Assembly (NCBI GenBank): GCA_963678485.1
Contig: OY782882.1
Location: forward strand, 2,418,001-2,482,000
Source of the DNA: CALGYY01 sp963678485
GTDB taxonomy: Bacteria > Bacteroidota > Bacteroidia > Bacteroidales > CAIWKO01
DNA: 64,000 nt
Direction of reading: 5' to 3'
Positions within the stretch are counted from its first letter, which is position 1, and the number at the start of each line of letters is the position of its first letter. Below are positions 16,072 through 23,596 of this stretch, one piece after another. The position numbers were made by a program, and so were the translations under genes. The notes below the pieces were generated by a model. It made no database searches and had not been told where the DNA came from. It was given only the letters and a program-made list of their open reading frames with translations.

Positions 16072-16329
16072 TTAAATTCCGTTTAAGTAATTAGTGAGCG
16101 ATTCATAAGTGATTTTCCCGTTACCGGTGACTTTTAAGTGACCCTTTTTAATTAGGCTTTTTATGCGATCATAACCACCAATAACCCCCATTTTTTGAAC
16201 CTCTTTTATATCGAGAGGTTTACGCATTCTAGCGTCTGATAAAGCATCGATGGATGATTTTATTTCGAGCAACAATTTTTTTTGTTCCTCAAACTCTCGT
16301 TTTAAAATTATGATTTCTTCTGATGTCAT
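16072..16329 (-). CDS. small HTH protein, excisionase-like
   Basis: 85 aa. Residues 1-35 look like a coiled coil (EEIIILKREFEEQKKLLLEIKSS, shown in part). The second half, PLDIKEVQKMGVIGGYDRIKSLIKKGHLK followed by ITYESLTNYLN, is arranged as a winged-helix of the MerR/excisionase type: a first helix, a recognition helix with RIKSLIKKG and a wing. The start overlaps the upstream gene stop by four bases (ATGA). A second recombination directionality factor or a Rep-associated regulator is possible. Confidence 0.6.
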   Translation of the reverse strand: MTSEEIIILKREFEEQKKLLLEIKSSIDALSDARMRKPLDIKEVQKMGVIGGYDRIKSLIKKGHLKVTGNGKITYESLTNYLNGI

Positions 16330-16583
16330 GAGGTTTTTTCATTAAATTTAAGTTCTGCCATACAATAGAAAATGTGTGCTAAGTAGTCTATTATCACGAC
16401 TGCAGTTGTTGCTAACTGATCGTTACTGGTTGCAGATGAATACAGGATGCTGTATAGCTCATTCAAATCTTTTAACCTACGGATTGCATGATCACCAAAA
16501 AATAGAGAATCTATTTCTTGTAATGCGCTATTTGGAAGCTTATTTAGCAATTCCAAAATTTGTTGTACATTTGTGTTTTCCAT
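16326..16583 (-). CDS. small helical protein of unknown function
   Basis: 85 aa, mostly helical and hydrophobic in places (LATTAVVIIDYLAHIFYCMAEL near the C-terminus). No family recognised. It is the upstream partner of the HTH gene at 16072, with ATGA overlap, so the two are translationally coupled. About 57 bases after the MerR-like gene. Confidence 0.55.
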   Translation of the reverse strand: MENTNVQQILELLNKLPNSALQEIDSLFFGDHAIRRLKDLNELYSILYSSATSNDQLATTAVVIIDYLAHIFYCMAELKFNEKTS

Positions 16584-16640
16584 TATACAAAGGATTTAAT
16601 TTTACAATTCCGGCGGGCTCTCCTAAGCTTGCCGGTTTTT

Positions 16641-16850
16641 TTATACTACAATTTTCAAAACGTCTTCTTTTCTGTAAAGAATCAATGTGCCGTTTCTTAT
16701 TGGCACTAAAAATTTTGATTTTTCCCAATTTCTTAGCGTTTTACGGGATTTACCTAAATAATTCATTGTGAATTTTATCGTTAATCTGTCTGGCAGATCA
16801 TCCGAAATTCGAACATTTCCGGTATTATTAGTAATTTCTTCTTGCACCAT
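16641..16850 (-). CDS. MerR-like / excisionase-type HTH protein
   Basis: 69 aa. The second half (LTIKFTMNYLGKSRKTLRNWEKSKFLVPIRNGTLILYRKEDVLKIV, key parts TMNYLGKSRKTLRNWEKS and LYRKEDVLKI) has the MerR/Xis winged-helix pattern: helix-turn-helix, a short hairpin wing, then a helix. Tyrosine-recombinase elements usually carry such an excisionase. Its start codon overlaps the TGCA dyad that also precedes the integrase gene, so the two may be co-controlled. The family call is firm; the excision role is inferred. Confidence 0.7.
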   Translation of the reverse strand: MVQEEITNNTGNVRISDDLPDRLTIKFTMNYLGKSRKTLRNWEKSKFLVPIRNGTLILYRKEDVLKIVV

Positions 16851-16858
16851 TGCAGGGG
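16842..16858. promoter_or_regulatory. TGCA-N4-TGCA dyad, copy 2 (at the excisionase-like start)
   Basis: Seventeen bases identical to 10541-10557. It covers the first codons and start of the MerR-like gene (ATG at 16850, minus strand). A regulator bound here would block that start. Confidence 0.45.
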
Positions 16859-16865
16859 TGTTTTT

Positions 16866-17069
16866 TTAATCGTTGAAAAACTCTGTTGTCGGAATGTCGA
16901 AAAAATTGAGAATCGCTTTTGCTTCCGCAACTTTCGGCTCAGTTTGTCCGGAAAGAATCATCCCAAAACGTTTTCTGTTAATACCGGTAGCCGTGTAAAC
17001 TGCTTCCCCGGGGACAAATGGAAAACAGGGACGCTCTTTCTTCTTGATTAAATCATATAATTTGCTCAT
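16866..17069 (-). CDS. small XRE-like HTH protein
   Basis: 67 aa. The segment AVYTATGINRKRFGMILSGQTEPKVAEAKAILNFFDIPTTEFF (key runs TGINRKRFGMILSGQTEP and AKAILNFFDI) reads as the second half of a Cro/CI-type domain: recognition helix, then a helix with the FDIPTTEFF end typical of such regulators. It is divergent from the larger XRE gene at 17180, with a 110-base control region between, a Cro/CI-like arrangement. Fifteen bases ahead of the MerR-like gene and probably co-transcribed with it. Confidence 0.6.
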   Translation of the reverse strand: MSKLYDLIKKKERPCFPFVPGEAVYTATGINRKRFGMILSGQTEPKVAEAKAILNFFDIPTTEFFND

Positions 17070-17078
17070 AATTCAATT

Positions 17079-17086
17079 TATATTTG
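17079..17086 (+). promoter_or_regulatory. -7 element for the XRE gene
   Basis: TATATTTG, a match to TAnnTTTG, 93 bases upstream of the ATG at 17180. No ideal TTG box seen, so moderate support only. Confidence 0.35.
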
Positions 17087-17100
17087 TAAATTAGTAAAAT

Positions 17101-17140
17101 AAAGACAGAACAAAATTACCCTAAAGACAGATATATTCTG
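17101..17140. promoter_or_regulatory. candidate operators of the divergent XRE genes
   Basis: AAAGACAGA is repeated at 17101 and 17123 (22 bases apart). The second overlaps an inverted repeat CAGA-N5-TCTG (17128-17140). The location between two divergent HTH genes suggests a lysis/lysogeny-like switch. Confidence 0.45.
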
Positions 17141-17179
17141 CCTTATAGTCAGAAAAGATATTAACAACTTTTCAACTTT

Positions 17180-17809
17180 ATGATAGATATTGGAAATAAA
17201 ATAAAGGAACTGCTTGAACAAAAAAGGCTGAAACCGACCGATTTAGCTAGGCATCTTGGTATTAGAAAACAAAGCGCATATTATATACTTAGTAAGCCAA
17301 ACATTGATACCGGGCAACTGGAAAAAATTGCAGAGTTTTTTAGTGTTCCAATGAGCTTCTTTTTTGATTCTGTTGAAACAGAAGAAAAAAATGCAATTGC
17401 ATTTTTTCTAACAACATTAAAGAAATACACTGTAAATGATCATTTAGAGTTTTTGCTGATGCCGATTTTTTACGATCAGCTTTTAGAGGTTTTCAAAAAA
17501 TCTGAAACTCTAAAAGAATTATACAAAAAACATATTGGACCAGAGGATGAGTGGCAAAAATTCATAAACGATAGTGAACCGGATAGACTTTGTTATGCAA
17601 TAGAAAAATTGCCTGACAAAAAGAAACTCTTATTCAAGGATATCTATAAATCAATACATGAAGAATTTCAAAAAGAAATCAGAAGCAATTCAAGTATTCA
17701 ACTTCTTTTAAAAAATAATATATTTCCTGAATATGTTATAAATACTGCAATTACAAGGTTTTTTATTGAAATTAGATACCCTGTTTTTATTGATTTGAAA
17801 GCAGATTAA
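17180..17809 (+). CDS. XRE-family regulator with helical C-domain
   Basis: 209 aa. Residues 1-60 are an XRE HTH: KIKELLEQKRLKPTDLARHLGIRKQSAYYILSK (key runs LKPTDLARHLGIRKQSAYYI and LEKIAEFFSVPMSFFF). The rest (about 70-209) is helical, with many Lys/Glu and no recognised domain. It lacks the S24 Ser-Lys pair, so it is not self-cleaving in the way of the protein at 98-907. It is the last gene before the right end of the element and divergent from the Cro-like gene, so a maintenance repressor of excision is plausible. Confidence 0.8.
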   Translation: MIDIGNKIKELLEQKRLKPTDLARHLGIRKQSAYYILSKPNIDTGQLEKIAEFFSVPMSFFFDSVETEEKNAIAFFLTTLKKYTVNDHLEFLLMPIFYDQLLEVFKKSETLKELYKKHIGPEDEWQKFINDSEPDRLCYAIEKLPDKKKLLFKDIYKSIHEEFQKEIRSNSSIQLLLKNNIFPEYVINTAITRFFIEIRYPVFIDLKAD

Positions 17810-17812
17810 AAG

Positions 17813-17909
17813 TGACAAAAAATTGACAAAAAACACCCCAAAAATGGCCAGTTTAGGGCATGAGAAAAAACACTAAATATTTGATATTCAAGTCTTAAGT
17901 ATTTGGTAA
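17813..17909. promoter_or_regulatory. candidate integrase arm-type sites, right end
   Basis: TGACAAA pairs at 17813 and 17824 mirror the TTTGACAAA pair near attL. TTAAGTATTTGGTAA at 17895-17909 matches 14 of 15 bases of 10468-10482 and lies 4 bases before attR. All are in the same orientation as at the left end. Confidence 0.45.
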
Positions 17910-17913
17910 TTTC

Positions 17914-17931
17914 GTCCTCTCCCCGCTACAT
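17914..17931. repeat. attR core (18 bp)
   Basis: Perfect copy of 10429-10446, the 3' end of tRNA-fMet. Only the 3' half of the tRNA is present here, so the intact tRNA is at the left end. Confidence 0.9.
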
Positions 17932-17933
17932 CG

Positions 17934-17970
17934 AAAGAGGCTGTCTCAAAAGGGCAGCCTCTTTATTATA
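17934..17970 (+). terminator. displaced tRNA-fMet terminator
   Basis: A 10-bp stem AAAGAGGCTG / CAGCCTCTTT (17934-17943 with 17955-17964) followed by ATTATA. It starts 2 bases after attR. Before insertion it would have followed the tRNA directly. Confidence 0.75.
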
Positions 17971-18074
17971 TTGGTAAACAAAGTGATAGTGTGTTGCTGA
18001 TTATATATCAAACACTAAATGTTTATTAATCACTGCTAAAATTATCAAATACACTTCAGGTTAATTTGTTTTTG

Positions 18075-18082
18075 TAACTTTG
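18075..18082 (+). promoter_or_regulatory. -7 element for the START-domain gene
   Basis: TAACTTTG, a match to TAnnTTTG, 44 bases ahead of the TTG start at 18127. No well-placed TTG -33 box. Confidence 0.5.
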
Positions 18083-18126
18083 CAGTTGGAAGTCTTCTTC
18101 CCAAGAGAACAAAGTACAAGTTATCA

Positions 18127-18786
18127 TTGACGCAAGTGCATTTCAAGAGGCTTTTCATAATACTCATTGTTTCATTACTGACATCCTACGATGCCTTTTC
18201 ACAGGCTTGGGTTTTAAAGATGTATCAGGAAGGAATCTCTGTATATACGCGCAAAATCGATGGATCGAATGTAGTGGAATTTAAGGGAGAGGTAACTATT
18301 AAATCGAATCTGGCGGGGATACTTACGCTCATCGATAGTGTTTCTGAATATCCGAAATGGATGCATAACTGTGCAGAATCACGTAGGATTAAAAAGATTG
18401 ATTATTGCTCAGGGTATTCATATTATGTGATTAAAGCACCATGGCCTGTCAGTGACAGAGACGCCTGCATTTATTATAAAGTAACGCAGGATCCCACATC
18501 AAAAGTTGTAACCATATCTATTAAAGGAGTAAAGGACTATTTGCCCGAGAAGCCCGACCGGGTTCGGGTACCTGTTGTGACTGCCTCCTGGCAAATGACG
18601 CCGATTTCTAAGGGGGTTACCAAGGTGGTATATCAGGCTCATTCCGAGATTGGCGGCTTAGTTCCGGATATTATCGTGAATGCATATATTACCGAAACGC
18701 CATACTACAATTTGCTGCATATGCGAACTATTGTGGAATCTCCTTCTTATCCCAAGAAAGAATTGGATTATGTAAAAGAGTTGTAG
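18127..18786 (+). CDS. secreted START-domain lipid-binding-like protein
   Basis: 219 aa from a TTG; a GTG at 18136 is an equally possible start, and no ATG is available. A signal peptide ends at YDAFSQA. The rest has the START/SRPBCC pattern: VYTRKIDGSNVVEFKGEV, a long helix region with SVSEYPKWMHNCAESR, then WPVSDRDACIYYKV and a C-terminal helix (ITETPYYNLLHMRTIVE). These domains bind a hydrophobic ligand in a closed cavity. Secreted bacterial members resemble StAR-type proteins, with a proposed periplasmic role. Single gene with its own promoter. Confidence 0.8.
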   Translation: MTQVHFKRLFIILIVSLLTSYDAFSQAWVLKMYQEGISVYTRKIDGSNVVEFKGEVTIKSNLAGILTLIDSVSEYPKWMHNCAESRRIKKIDYCSGYSYYVIKAPWPVSDRDACIYYKVTQDPTSKVVTISIKGVKDYLPEKPDRVRVPVVTASWQMTPISKGVTKVVYQAHSEIGGLVPDIIVNAYITETPYYNLLHMRTIVESPSYPKKELDYVKEL

Positions 18787-19010
18787 CGCATCGCCGCGAA
18801 CCTTGCGCTCCGATTTTCCTTTGCTCTGCGTTATGTACTTACTGTCAGTAAAATTTCCTCTTCACAAACGATACTGAGATAAAATCTGCGGTTACTGGCA
18901 CTAAGCTTGCTGATACAAACGTTATAAAATCAAAACGTAACTATCTTCAGTCAAGCAGGAACGCCACGAAGGGTTAAACTCCCGAAGCTGAAGAAAAAAT
19001 AGCAACACCA
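18787..19010. other. gene-free interval before the terminator
   Basis: No ORF with a convincing start is seen. A short GGG-ttaaact-CCC hairpin stands at about 18971-18983, before a strong terminator at 19011. It may be the START gene's 3' UTR or contain a small RNA; no clear internal promoter was found. Confidence 0.35.
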
Positions 19011-19038
19011 GGGGAGATGAGAATCTCCCCATTTTTTT
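19011..19038 (+). terminator. intrinsic terminator
   Basis: GGGGAGA / TCTCCCC stem (19011-19017 with 19024-19030), loop TGAGAA, then ATTTTTTT. Confidence 0.85.
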
Positions 19039-19136
19039 GCCTCATCGCGACTAATGGCTAGCAACATTAAATTTCAAAAAAAATAATACTGAAGAGTTGA
19101 TGTAATAAATGTAATATGTGGATAGAAATAATCGGT

Positions 19137-19144
19137 TATATTTG
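19137..19144 (+). promoter_or_regulatory. -7 element for the metallophosphoesterase gene
   Basis: TATATTTG at 19137-19144, 42 bases ahead of the ATG. The -33 box is weak. Confidence 0.45.
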
Positions 19145-19186
19145 TATCATATTACCCTAACTTCAGTTAATTAAAAATTAAATTTT

Positions 19187-20740
19187 ATGTTTTTATTACC
19201 AGAAATTTTAACGGCAGCCATTCTATTAAAGATTGCATCAAAAACAGGTGAGCGAGAGATTTCAAAAGCATTTGGAAAAAAGTTCGCATTGCTTAATGAG
19301 AACGATTATGATTGTTTTGAGAAATTGTGGGATCAGTATTGGGATGCTCAAAAGTTCAAAAAGGATCATAAGGAGGAGATACAGGCGGAGGTGGATCAAG
19401 CGTTTCACTGGCTTGAAACCTTAGCAAATTGCAGTCATATTGGAAGACAGCCCGATCATAATCTTCCATTTGGACATAAGAGTGCATGTTGGGCTGATTA
19501 CAATCAACGTTATGTAATTTTCTCTGACCACCATATGATGCATCAACATCCTGGTGTTCTTGGAACGGCACACCGACATGATATTTTTTCTGTATTTCCT
19601 AATCACAGAGAAGGAGATCATTTTATAAACCGCATTGGTAATAGATATTTATACGCTGATGCACTTCGGCAATATTATAATAGCAACTACACTCTTGTAG
19701 AAAATGGAGATGTTGAGGATTTGGTCATATTCGAGCCAAACTTTGAAGATGTGAAGGCCCGGAAAAAAATGAATGATGAGGAATTAAGGGAACATAAGTT
19801 TCAATACAGATTGAGGCAACTTCAAGCGATCATGCATACCTACGATGATTTATATATACAGATACATGATACTTTTCAATCTCATGGTAGATATATCAGA
19901 TTGGCCGGTAATCATGATCAGGATTTGCAAAAACCTGCTTTCACCCATCAATTGAGAACCAGATATCCCGATATTAATGTGTATGATTACTTAATGTTAT
20001 ATGATCCACGTGAAGCTAGGGATGGCGACCGCCCCCGCTATATAATTGGTCATGGACATCAATTTGATATTAACTGTACGCCAAAGTTTGCTCCGAAGCA
20101 AGGCGAGGTGTTTTCTGAATCTTTGGCTTGGGCATTTCAAGGTGCTGACAGGAATTGGCGATGGGAAGATGGGCCAAGTCGTTGGGCTGATCGTTTTCCA
20201 TTTGTCAATGAATTAGTGAAAGGGGATAAGCGACCTGGGGAGGAATTTATTGCAGGTCGACTCGATGGCGTTGATGATTTAATTGAGGTCTTGTTTGGTT
20301 GTGAAATCGCATGGGAATATTTCGAAAATGATAGTGCTTTGAATGCCTTTTTACAAGAAGTATGCACCGGAGAAGAGTTTTTCAAGTATCGTCACTTAGA
20401 TGAATTAGAAACTTGTAATAAATATCATTCAGCATTTCAGCACTCGGGAAGAATTCCTACACTTGTACTAGGGCATTCACATGAGCCGCGGGCAAATGCT
20501 ATTAATCAGAGGAATAATGTCGTTCCTTTCTATGCGAATAGCGGAACTGCTGGTCGTTTCGAGAATTTGCTGTGGTGTGTTGAAATTGAAGGCGATAACC
20601 TTCGTGTAGTGTCGTGGCATTTCGATCAATTGTTGGATGAAATTCCTCAACCAGGACAGATGCACCGCCCACCCGTCCGCACTGTTTACGAGCCATTTGG
20701 CGGGCAATTAGTGCCAATTCGCGTTGAGCGCCTAGGATAA
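19187..20740 (+). CDS. calcineurin-like metallophosphoesterase, 517 aa
   Basis: All five metallophosphoesterase motifs appear in order: FSDHHMMHQH (Asp-x-His), NGDVEDL (GD...), GNHD, GHGHQ and GHSHEPR. Between motif 2 and 3 there is a long insertion (about 180-240), and about 115 residues precede motif 1. The N-terminus (MFLLPEILTAAILLKIASKTGE) may be a hydrophobic or amphipathic helix, with no clear signal peptide. It would hydrolyse a phosphoester with two metal ions; the substrate cannot be told (nucleotide, lipid or nucleic acid). Length is large for the family. Solitary gene with its own promoter. Confidence 0.85.
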   Translation: MFLLPEILTAAILLKIASKTGEREISKAFGKKFALLNENDYDCFEKLWDQYWDAQKFKKDHKEEIQAEVDQAFHWLETLANCSHIGRQPDHNLPFGHKSACWADYNQRYVIFSDHHMMHQHPGVLGTAHRHDIFSVFPNHREGDHFINRIGNRYLYADALRQYYNSNYTLVENGDVEDLVIFEPNFEDVKARKKMNDEELREHKFQYRLRQLQAIMHTYDDLYIQIHDTFQSHGRYIRLAGNHDQDLQKPAFTHQLRTRYPDINVYDYLMLYDPREARDGDRPRYIIGHGHQFDINCTPKFAPKQGEVFSESLAWAFQGADRNWRWEDGPSRWADRFPFVNELVKGDKRPGEEFIAGRLDGVDDLIEVLFGCEIAWEYFENDSALNAFLQEVCTGEEFFKYRHLDELETCNKYHSAFQHSGRIPTLVLGHSHEPRANAINQRNNVVPFYANSGTAGRFENLLWCVEIEGDNLRVVSWHFDQLLDEIPQPGQMHRPPVRTVYEPFGGQLVPIRVERLG

Positions 20741-20803
20741 TGTGGTAGTTTTTTACAATGTGCCGTGTACGAATTATTGATTAGAAGAAGCAAAGATTTT
20801 GTT

Positions 20804-21256
20804 TTATTTGGCATAGAGAATAAATTGCAGTTTCTCTTTTTCGATTAAAAAAGTAAAATTGCACGAACAGATCCTTCCTTCAATATTTTCCGGGTTCCGA
20901 TATTGCGGTAACAGTGATTCAAGGGTTACTAGGAACGTATCAATTTTATTTGATTGTTTGAAGCAATATTTTTCATCATGTGGGAAGATACTGGCAATTT
21001 TTTGATCTTTTGAATATAGAATTAAGGAGTCTCCAATATAATAGACAGAATCAGCTTTCCAAAATTGATCATGCAAGACTCCAACACAGCGATAACCTTC
21101 AGCAATTTGATTTGAAACACGGTTGAATTTTAAATATTCTTTATTAATATAACTATAAGCTAAATATGCCATTGAAACTAAAATTCCGGAGAGGACCATT
21201 GCAATGCAAAGTTCAGCAATAGTGAATCCTTTAACCTTGTAAGAACAATCTCTCAT
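20804..21256 (-). CDS. minor pseudopilin (GspJ-like)
   Basis: 150 aa. Prepilin signal KG|FTIAEL with Glu+5, then a hydrophobic helix (CIAMVLSGILVSMAYLAYSYI). The C-terminal domain is beta-rich with two close cysteines (CSC) and an ADSVYYIGDSLILYSKD-type fold. Processed by the A24 peptidase encoded in the same operon. Last gene of the 12-gene T2SS-like operon and overlaps the gene before it by 4 bases. Which minor pseudopilin it is (J, H or a PilW-type protein) is inferred from position and length. Confidence 0.75.
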   Translation of the reverse strand: MRDCSYKVKGFTIAELCIAMVLSGILVSMAYLAYSYINKEYLKFNRVSNQIAEGYRCVGVLHDQFWKADSVYYIGDSLILYSKDQKIASIFPHDEKYCFKQSNKIDTFLVTLESLLPQYRNPENIEGRICSCNFTFLIEKEKLQFILYAK

Positions 21257-21612
21257 AATTGAATTGGCGTCAAATAGTAAAAACGAGCTATTTCTTGTTC
21301 TTTTCTGGAGGTAAAAACATGAATTTCTATTTGCAATATTTTTTTCGAGTTTCTATAATTGGTAATATGTCGTTCATAGACAAGACCCGATTTTTCAACA
21401 GTTTCATCAAAGAAGCTATTACTCATTATAGTTTCATTTTTCCATACTTCGGAATAAGATAGACCTTTTAATAAAGGGAGTCCTGATTCTGACTGATAGG
21501 TCTGAACGACAATAATGGTTGCAAATGTAAACACTAACATTACTATCACGAATGCCACCAAAACTTCCACCAGTGTTGATCCTTTTACAAATTGCAGTTT
21601 CAATTTAGCCAT
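21253..21612 (-). CDS. minor pseudopilin (GspI-like)
   Basis: 119 aa. KG|STLVEV with Glu+5 and a following hydrophobic helix (LVAFVIVMLVFTFATIIVV) form a class III prepilin N-terminus; the +1 residue is Ser, as in some minor pseudopilins. The short C-terminal domain is strand-rich. Small size and position between the K-like and J-like genes fit GspI. Overlaps 4 bases with the downstream gene and 13 bases with the upstream one. Confidence 0.75.
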   Translation of the reverse strand: MAKLKLQFVKGSTLVEVLVAFVIVMLVFTFATIIVVQTYQSESGLPLLKGLSYSEVWKNETIMSNSFFDETVEKSGLVYERHITNYRNSKKILQIEIHVFTSRKEQEIARFYYLTPIQL

Positions 21613-22871
21613 TTCATTATAGATAGATTGTTTGTATTCTGCAATACATTTATTTGTGAAAGATCTCTGCCCGAATCATATCCTATGCTTGTATTATAAA
21701 GAACATTCTCCTGTATTTGTGAAGGGGATACAAAAAGGGTATTTCTTGCCATTAAGCATCCATCAACAATTCCTCGAGATTGCACTGCATCACAACAAAT
21801 AACCAATCCCTTAATAAGACTCTCCGGTTTAAGATCAATGAAAAATCGGTTTTTAATACAAGGACGTTCAGTCCAACACAGAATTGTTCCTTCAATTTTG
21901 GAGTTAGAATTTAAAATAATTTTAGATGATTTATTCTCTGTGTTCTCATGATAAATTACTAGGGCACTAGGATACTGAAGTTGGCAATTCTCCTCAATGC
22001 AGATAGAATCTCTGGCCATAATTTGAACTGTCCCACTAAATCCCTTTTCAACAACTACAGAACCTCCAATAATAAGAATGTCTTCAAGGAGAGCAGTGGC
22101 CGCAATAGTAATTTTACCTTCACTTACAATAGCAATTTTACCATTCAAATTGGAGTTTTCTATTCTTGAATCTCCCGATAGCAAACATATTTGAGATTGA
22201 CGATCAAAGCCAACACTCATTGTTGCCGGTATGTAGTTAATCGGAATATTTTGTGTGTCTTCAGATAAATTGGATACCGTTTCTTCAAAACTCACTTTTT
22301 TCCACTCCTGATTGATCGCTGGAAATGATTTCACGGGATCAATAGAAGAATTATCTGGTCGAGATCCAGTAAAAGGAGTATTCTCAATATTACAGCTTGT
22401 TATATAGCCCCCTGGGAGTAAAGTCTTTCCTTTTATGCAGGTTGACCCTCCAATTTTTAATGTTTTAATTGAAGGCGCTAAAACAAGAACAGGATTTTCG
22501 GGTGTTTGAATGTAATTTCCAGCAAAAACAGCACGTGTAATAGTATCTGTCTTTACATTTGATTTCCCGATAAGTAAATTGAAAATTCCCCATTGTTCTT
22601 TCTTAAGTAAAACAGAATCGTTTTTGTAGCCAAACAAAGAAAAATTAACAGCTTTATCAAGGGGAAATATTTCGGGTTCTTTCATTAACACGACAAGGCC
22701 ATTGTTTACATTGTTTTCGCACAGAAGTCGAAAGTACACTTTATTGTTTTGATGATTTCTGTATAAGTTTAATCCAACTATCAGTGTACAAATAATCGTA
22801 ATGACAATCATTACAAAAATTGCATACATCATGGCCGCCCCATTTATTTTTTTATGGTAGAGTTCTTCCAT
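21600..22871 (-). CDS. GspK-like large pseudopilin with beta-solenoid-like body
   Basis: 423 aa. NG|AAMMYAIFVMIVITIICTLIVGL lacks Glu at +5, as GspK does. The body has long runs of alternating hydrophobic/small residues (KIAIVSEGKITIAATALLED, GSVVVEKGFSGTVQIMARDS) resembling the repeated strands of bactofilin/beta-solenoid proteins rather than the usual GspK alpha-domain. It is larger than GspK of Proteobacteria (about 330 aa). GspK caps the pseudopilus tip with I and J. Four genes of tight overlap place it in the operon. Odd architecture; firm only on the N-terminus and context. Confidence 0.6.
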   Translation of the reverse strand: MEELYHKKINGAAMMYAIFVMIVITIICTLIVGLNLYRNHQNNKVYFRLLCENNVNNGLVVLMKEPEIFPLDKAVNFSLFGYKNDSVLLKKEQWGIFNLLIGKSNVKTDTITRAVFAGNYIQTPENPVLVLAPSIKTLKIGGSTCIKGKTLLPGGYITSCNIENTPFTGSRPDNSSIDPVKSFPAINQEWKKVSFEETVSNLSEDTQNIPINYIPATMSVGFDRQSQICLLSGDSRIENSNLNGKIAIVSEGKITIAATALLEDILIIGGSVVVEKGFSGTVQIMARDSICIEENCQLQYPSALVIYHENTENKSSKIILNSNSKIEGTILCWTERPCIKNRFFIDLKPESLIKGLVICCDAVQSRGIVDGCLMARNTLFVSPSQIQENVLYNTSIGYDSGRDLSQINVLQNTNNLSIMKWLN

Positions 22872-23596
22872 TATAATTTTTCAGTCTTATTTTTTTTGCT
22901 AAAAAATTTTTTTATCCAAGCGAAGAAACCCGAGTGTTCTTTTTTTGAAGCTTCTTTGATGTGTTTTTTCTTTGGTGTTGGTAGTGGTTTGGTTTTATTT
23001 TTTTTGCTATGTTTCTCGTCTGTATTTATTTTTTTTTGACGAACCTTTGGTAAAATTCTTACACCATTCTTGTATTTTTGACTACTGTCGCAAATACTAT
23101 TTGTGTATGATTTCTGAATGCCATTAAGCTTACCATATTTGTATGTGGATTGCACCCACTGTCTAAGGTCTTCGCTGTAAATAATAGATTTTCCATGAAG
23201 TAGACCATTTTTCCAATGGGTCTTTGATGCAATGTATCCATTCGGAAACCAAGAAATCCAAATACCTTTTTTTTCTCCATAACAAAAGACTCCTGATTCT
23301 TTAAGTGACATATTTATGTTATACGAAGAATACTTGCCATGAAGAAGTTTTCCGCCAATGCCGCCATTGTTTTTATGGATGCTATTATTAATAAACCAAT
23401 AGTAAATATGGTTCATTTGAGGTTTGAACCGAGATGGAATCTTCTTGAGTATATTGAACTTAATAACTTCTTCTTTTGTTGAGAGCTCGTATGGGTAGGT
23501 TTTTTCTTCTTTGATATCTTGGGCTAAAAGTTCGAGTCCTGTGAAAAGACACATTGATAAAATAACTATTGTTCTTAGAAATATAGAAATCTTCAT
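22871..23596 (-). CDS. MORN/YwqK-like protein with Lys-rich tail in T2SS operon
   Basis: 241 aa. A signal peptide ends at LLAQ. Repeats of the MORN-2/YwqK kind follow (KKGIWISWFPNGYIASKTHW, KNGLLHGKSIIYSEDLRQWV, YKYGKLNGIQKSYT). The tail (about 190-241) is very rich in Lys (PTPKKKHIKEASKKEHSGFF...), ending in FSKKNKTEKL, unusual for an exported protein. Its start codon overlaps the preceding stop (4 bases) and its stop touches the next gene. Possibly a periplasmic or surface adaptor of the system. Not known as a T2SS component. Confidence 0.6.
   Translation of the reverse strand: MKISIFLRTIVILSMCLFTGLELLAQDIKEEKTYPYELSTKEEVIKFNILKKIPSRFKPQMNHIYYWFINNSIHKNNGGIGGKLLHGKYSSYNINMSLKESGVFCYGEKKGIWISWFPNGYIASKTHWKNGLLHGKSIIYSEDLRQWVQSTYKYGKLNGIQKSYTNSICDSSQKYKNGVRILPKVRQKKINTDEKHSKKNKTKPLPTPKKKHIKEASKKEHSGFFAWIKKFFSKKNKTEKL

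Noticed and set aside
16842..17051. 69-codon plus-strand frame starting at the repeat MHHCRG
   Set aside because: It starts in the TGCA dyad and is antisense to the XRE-like gene; its first residues equal those of the extended integrase frame only because the DNA repeat is shared.
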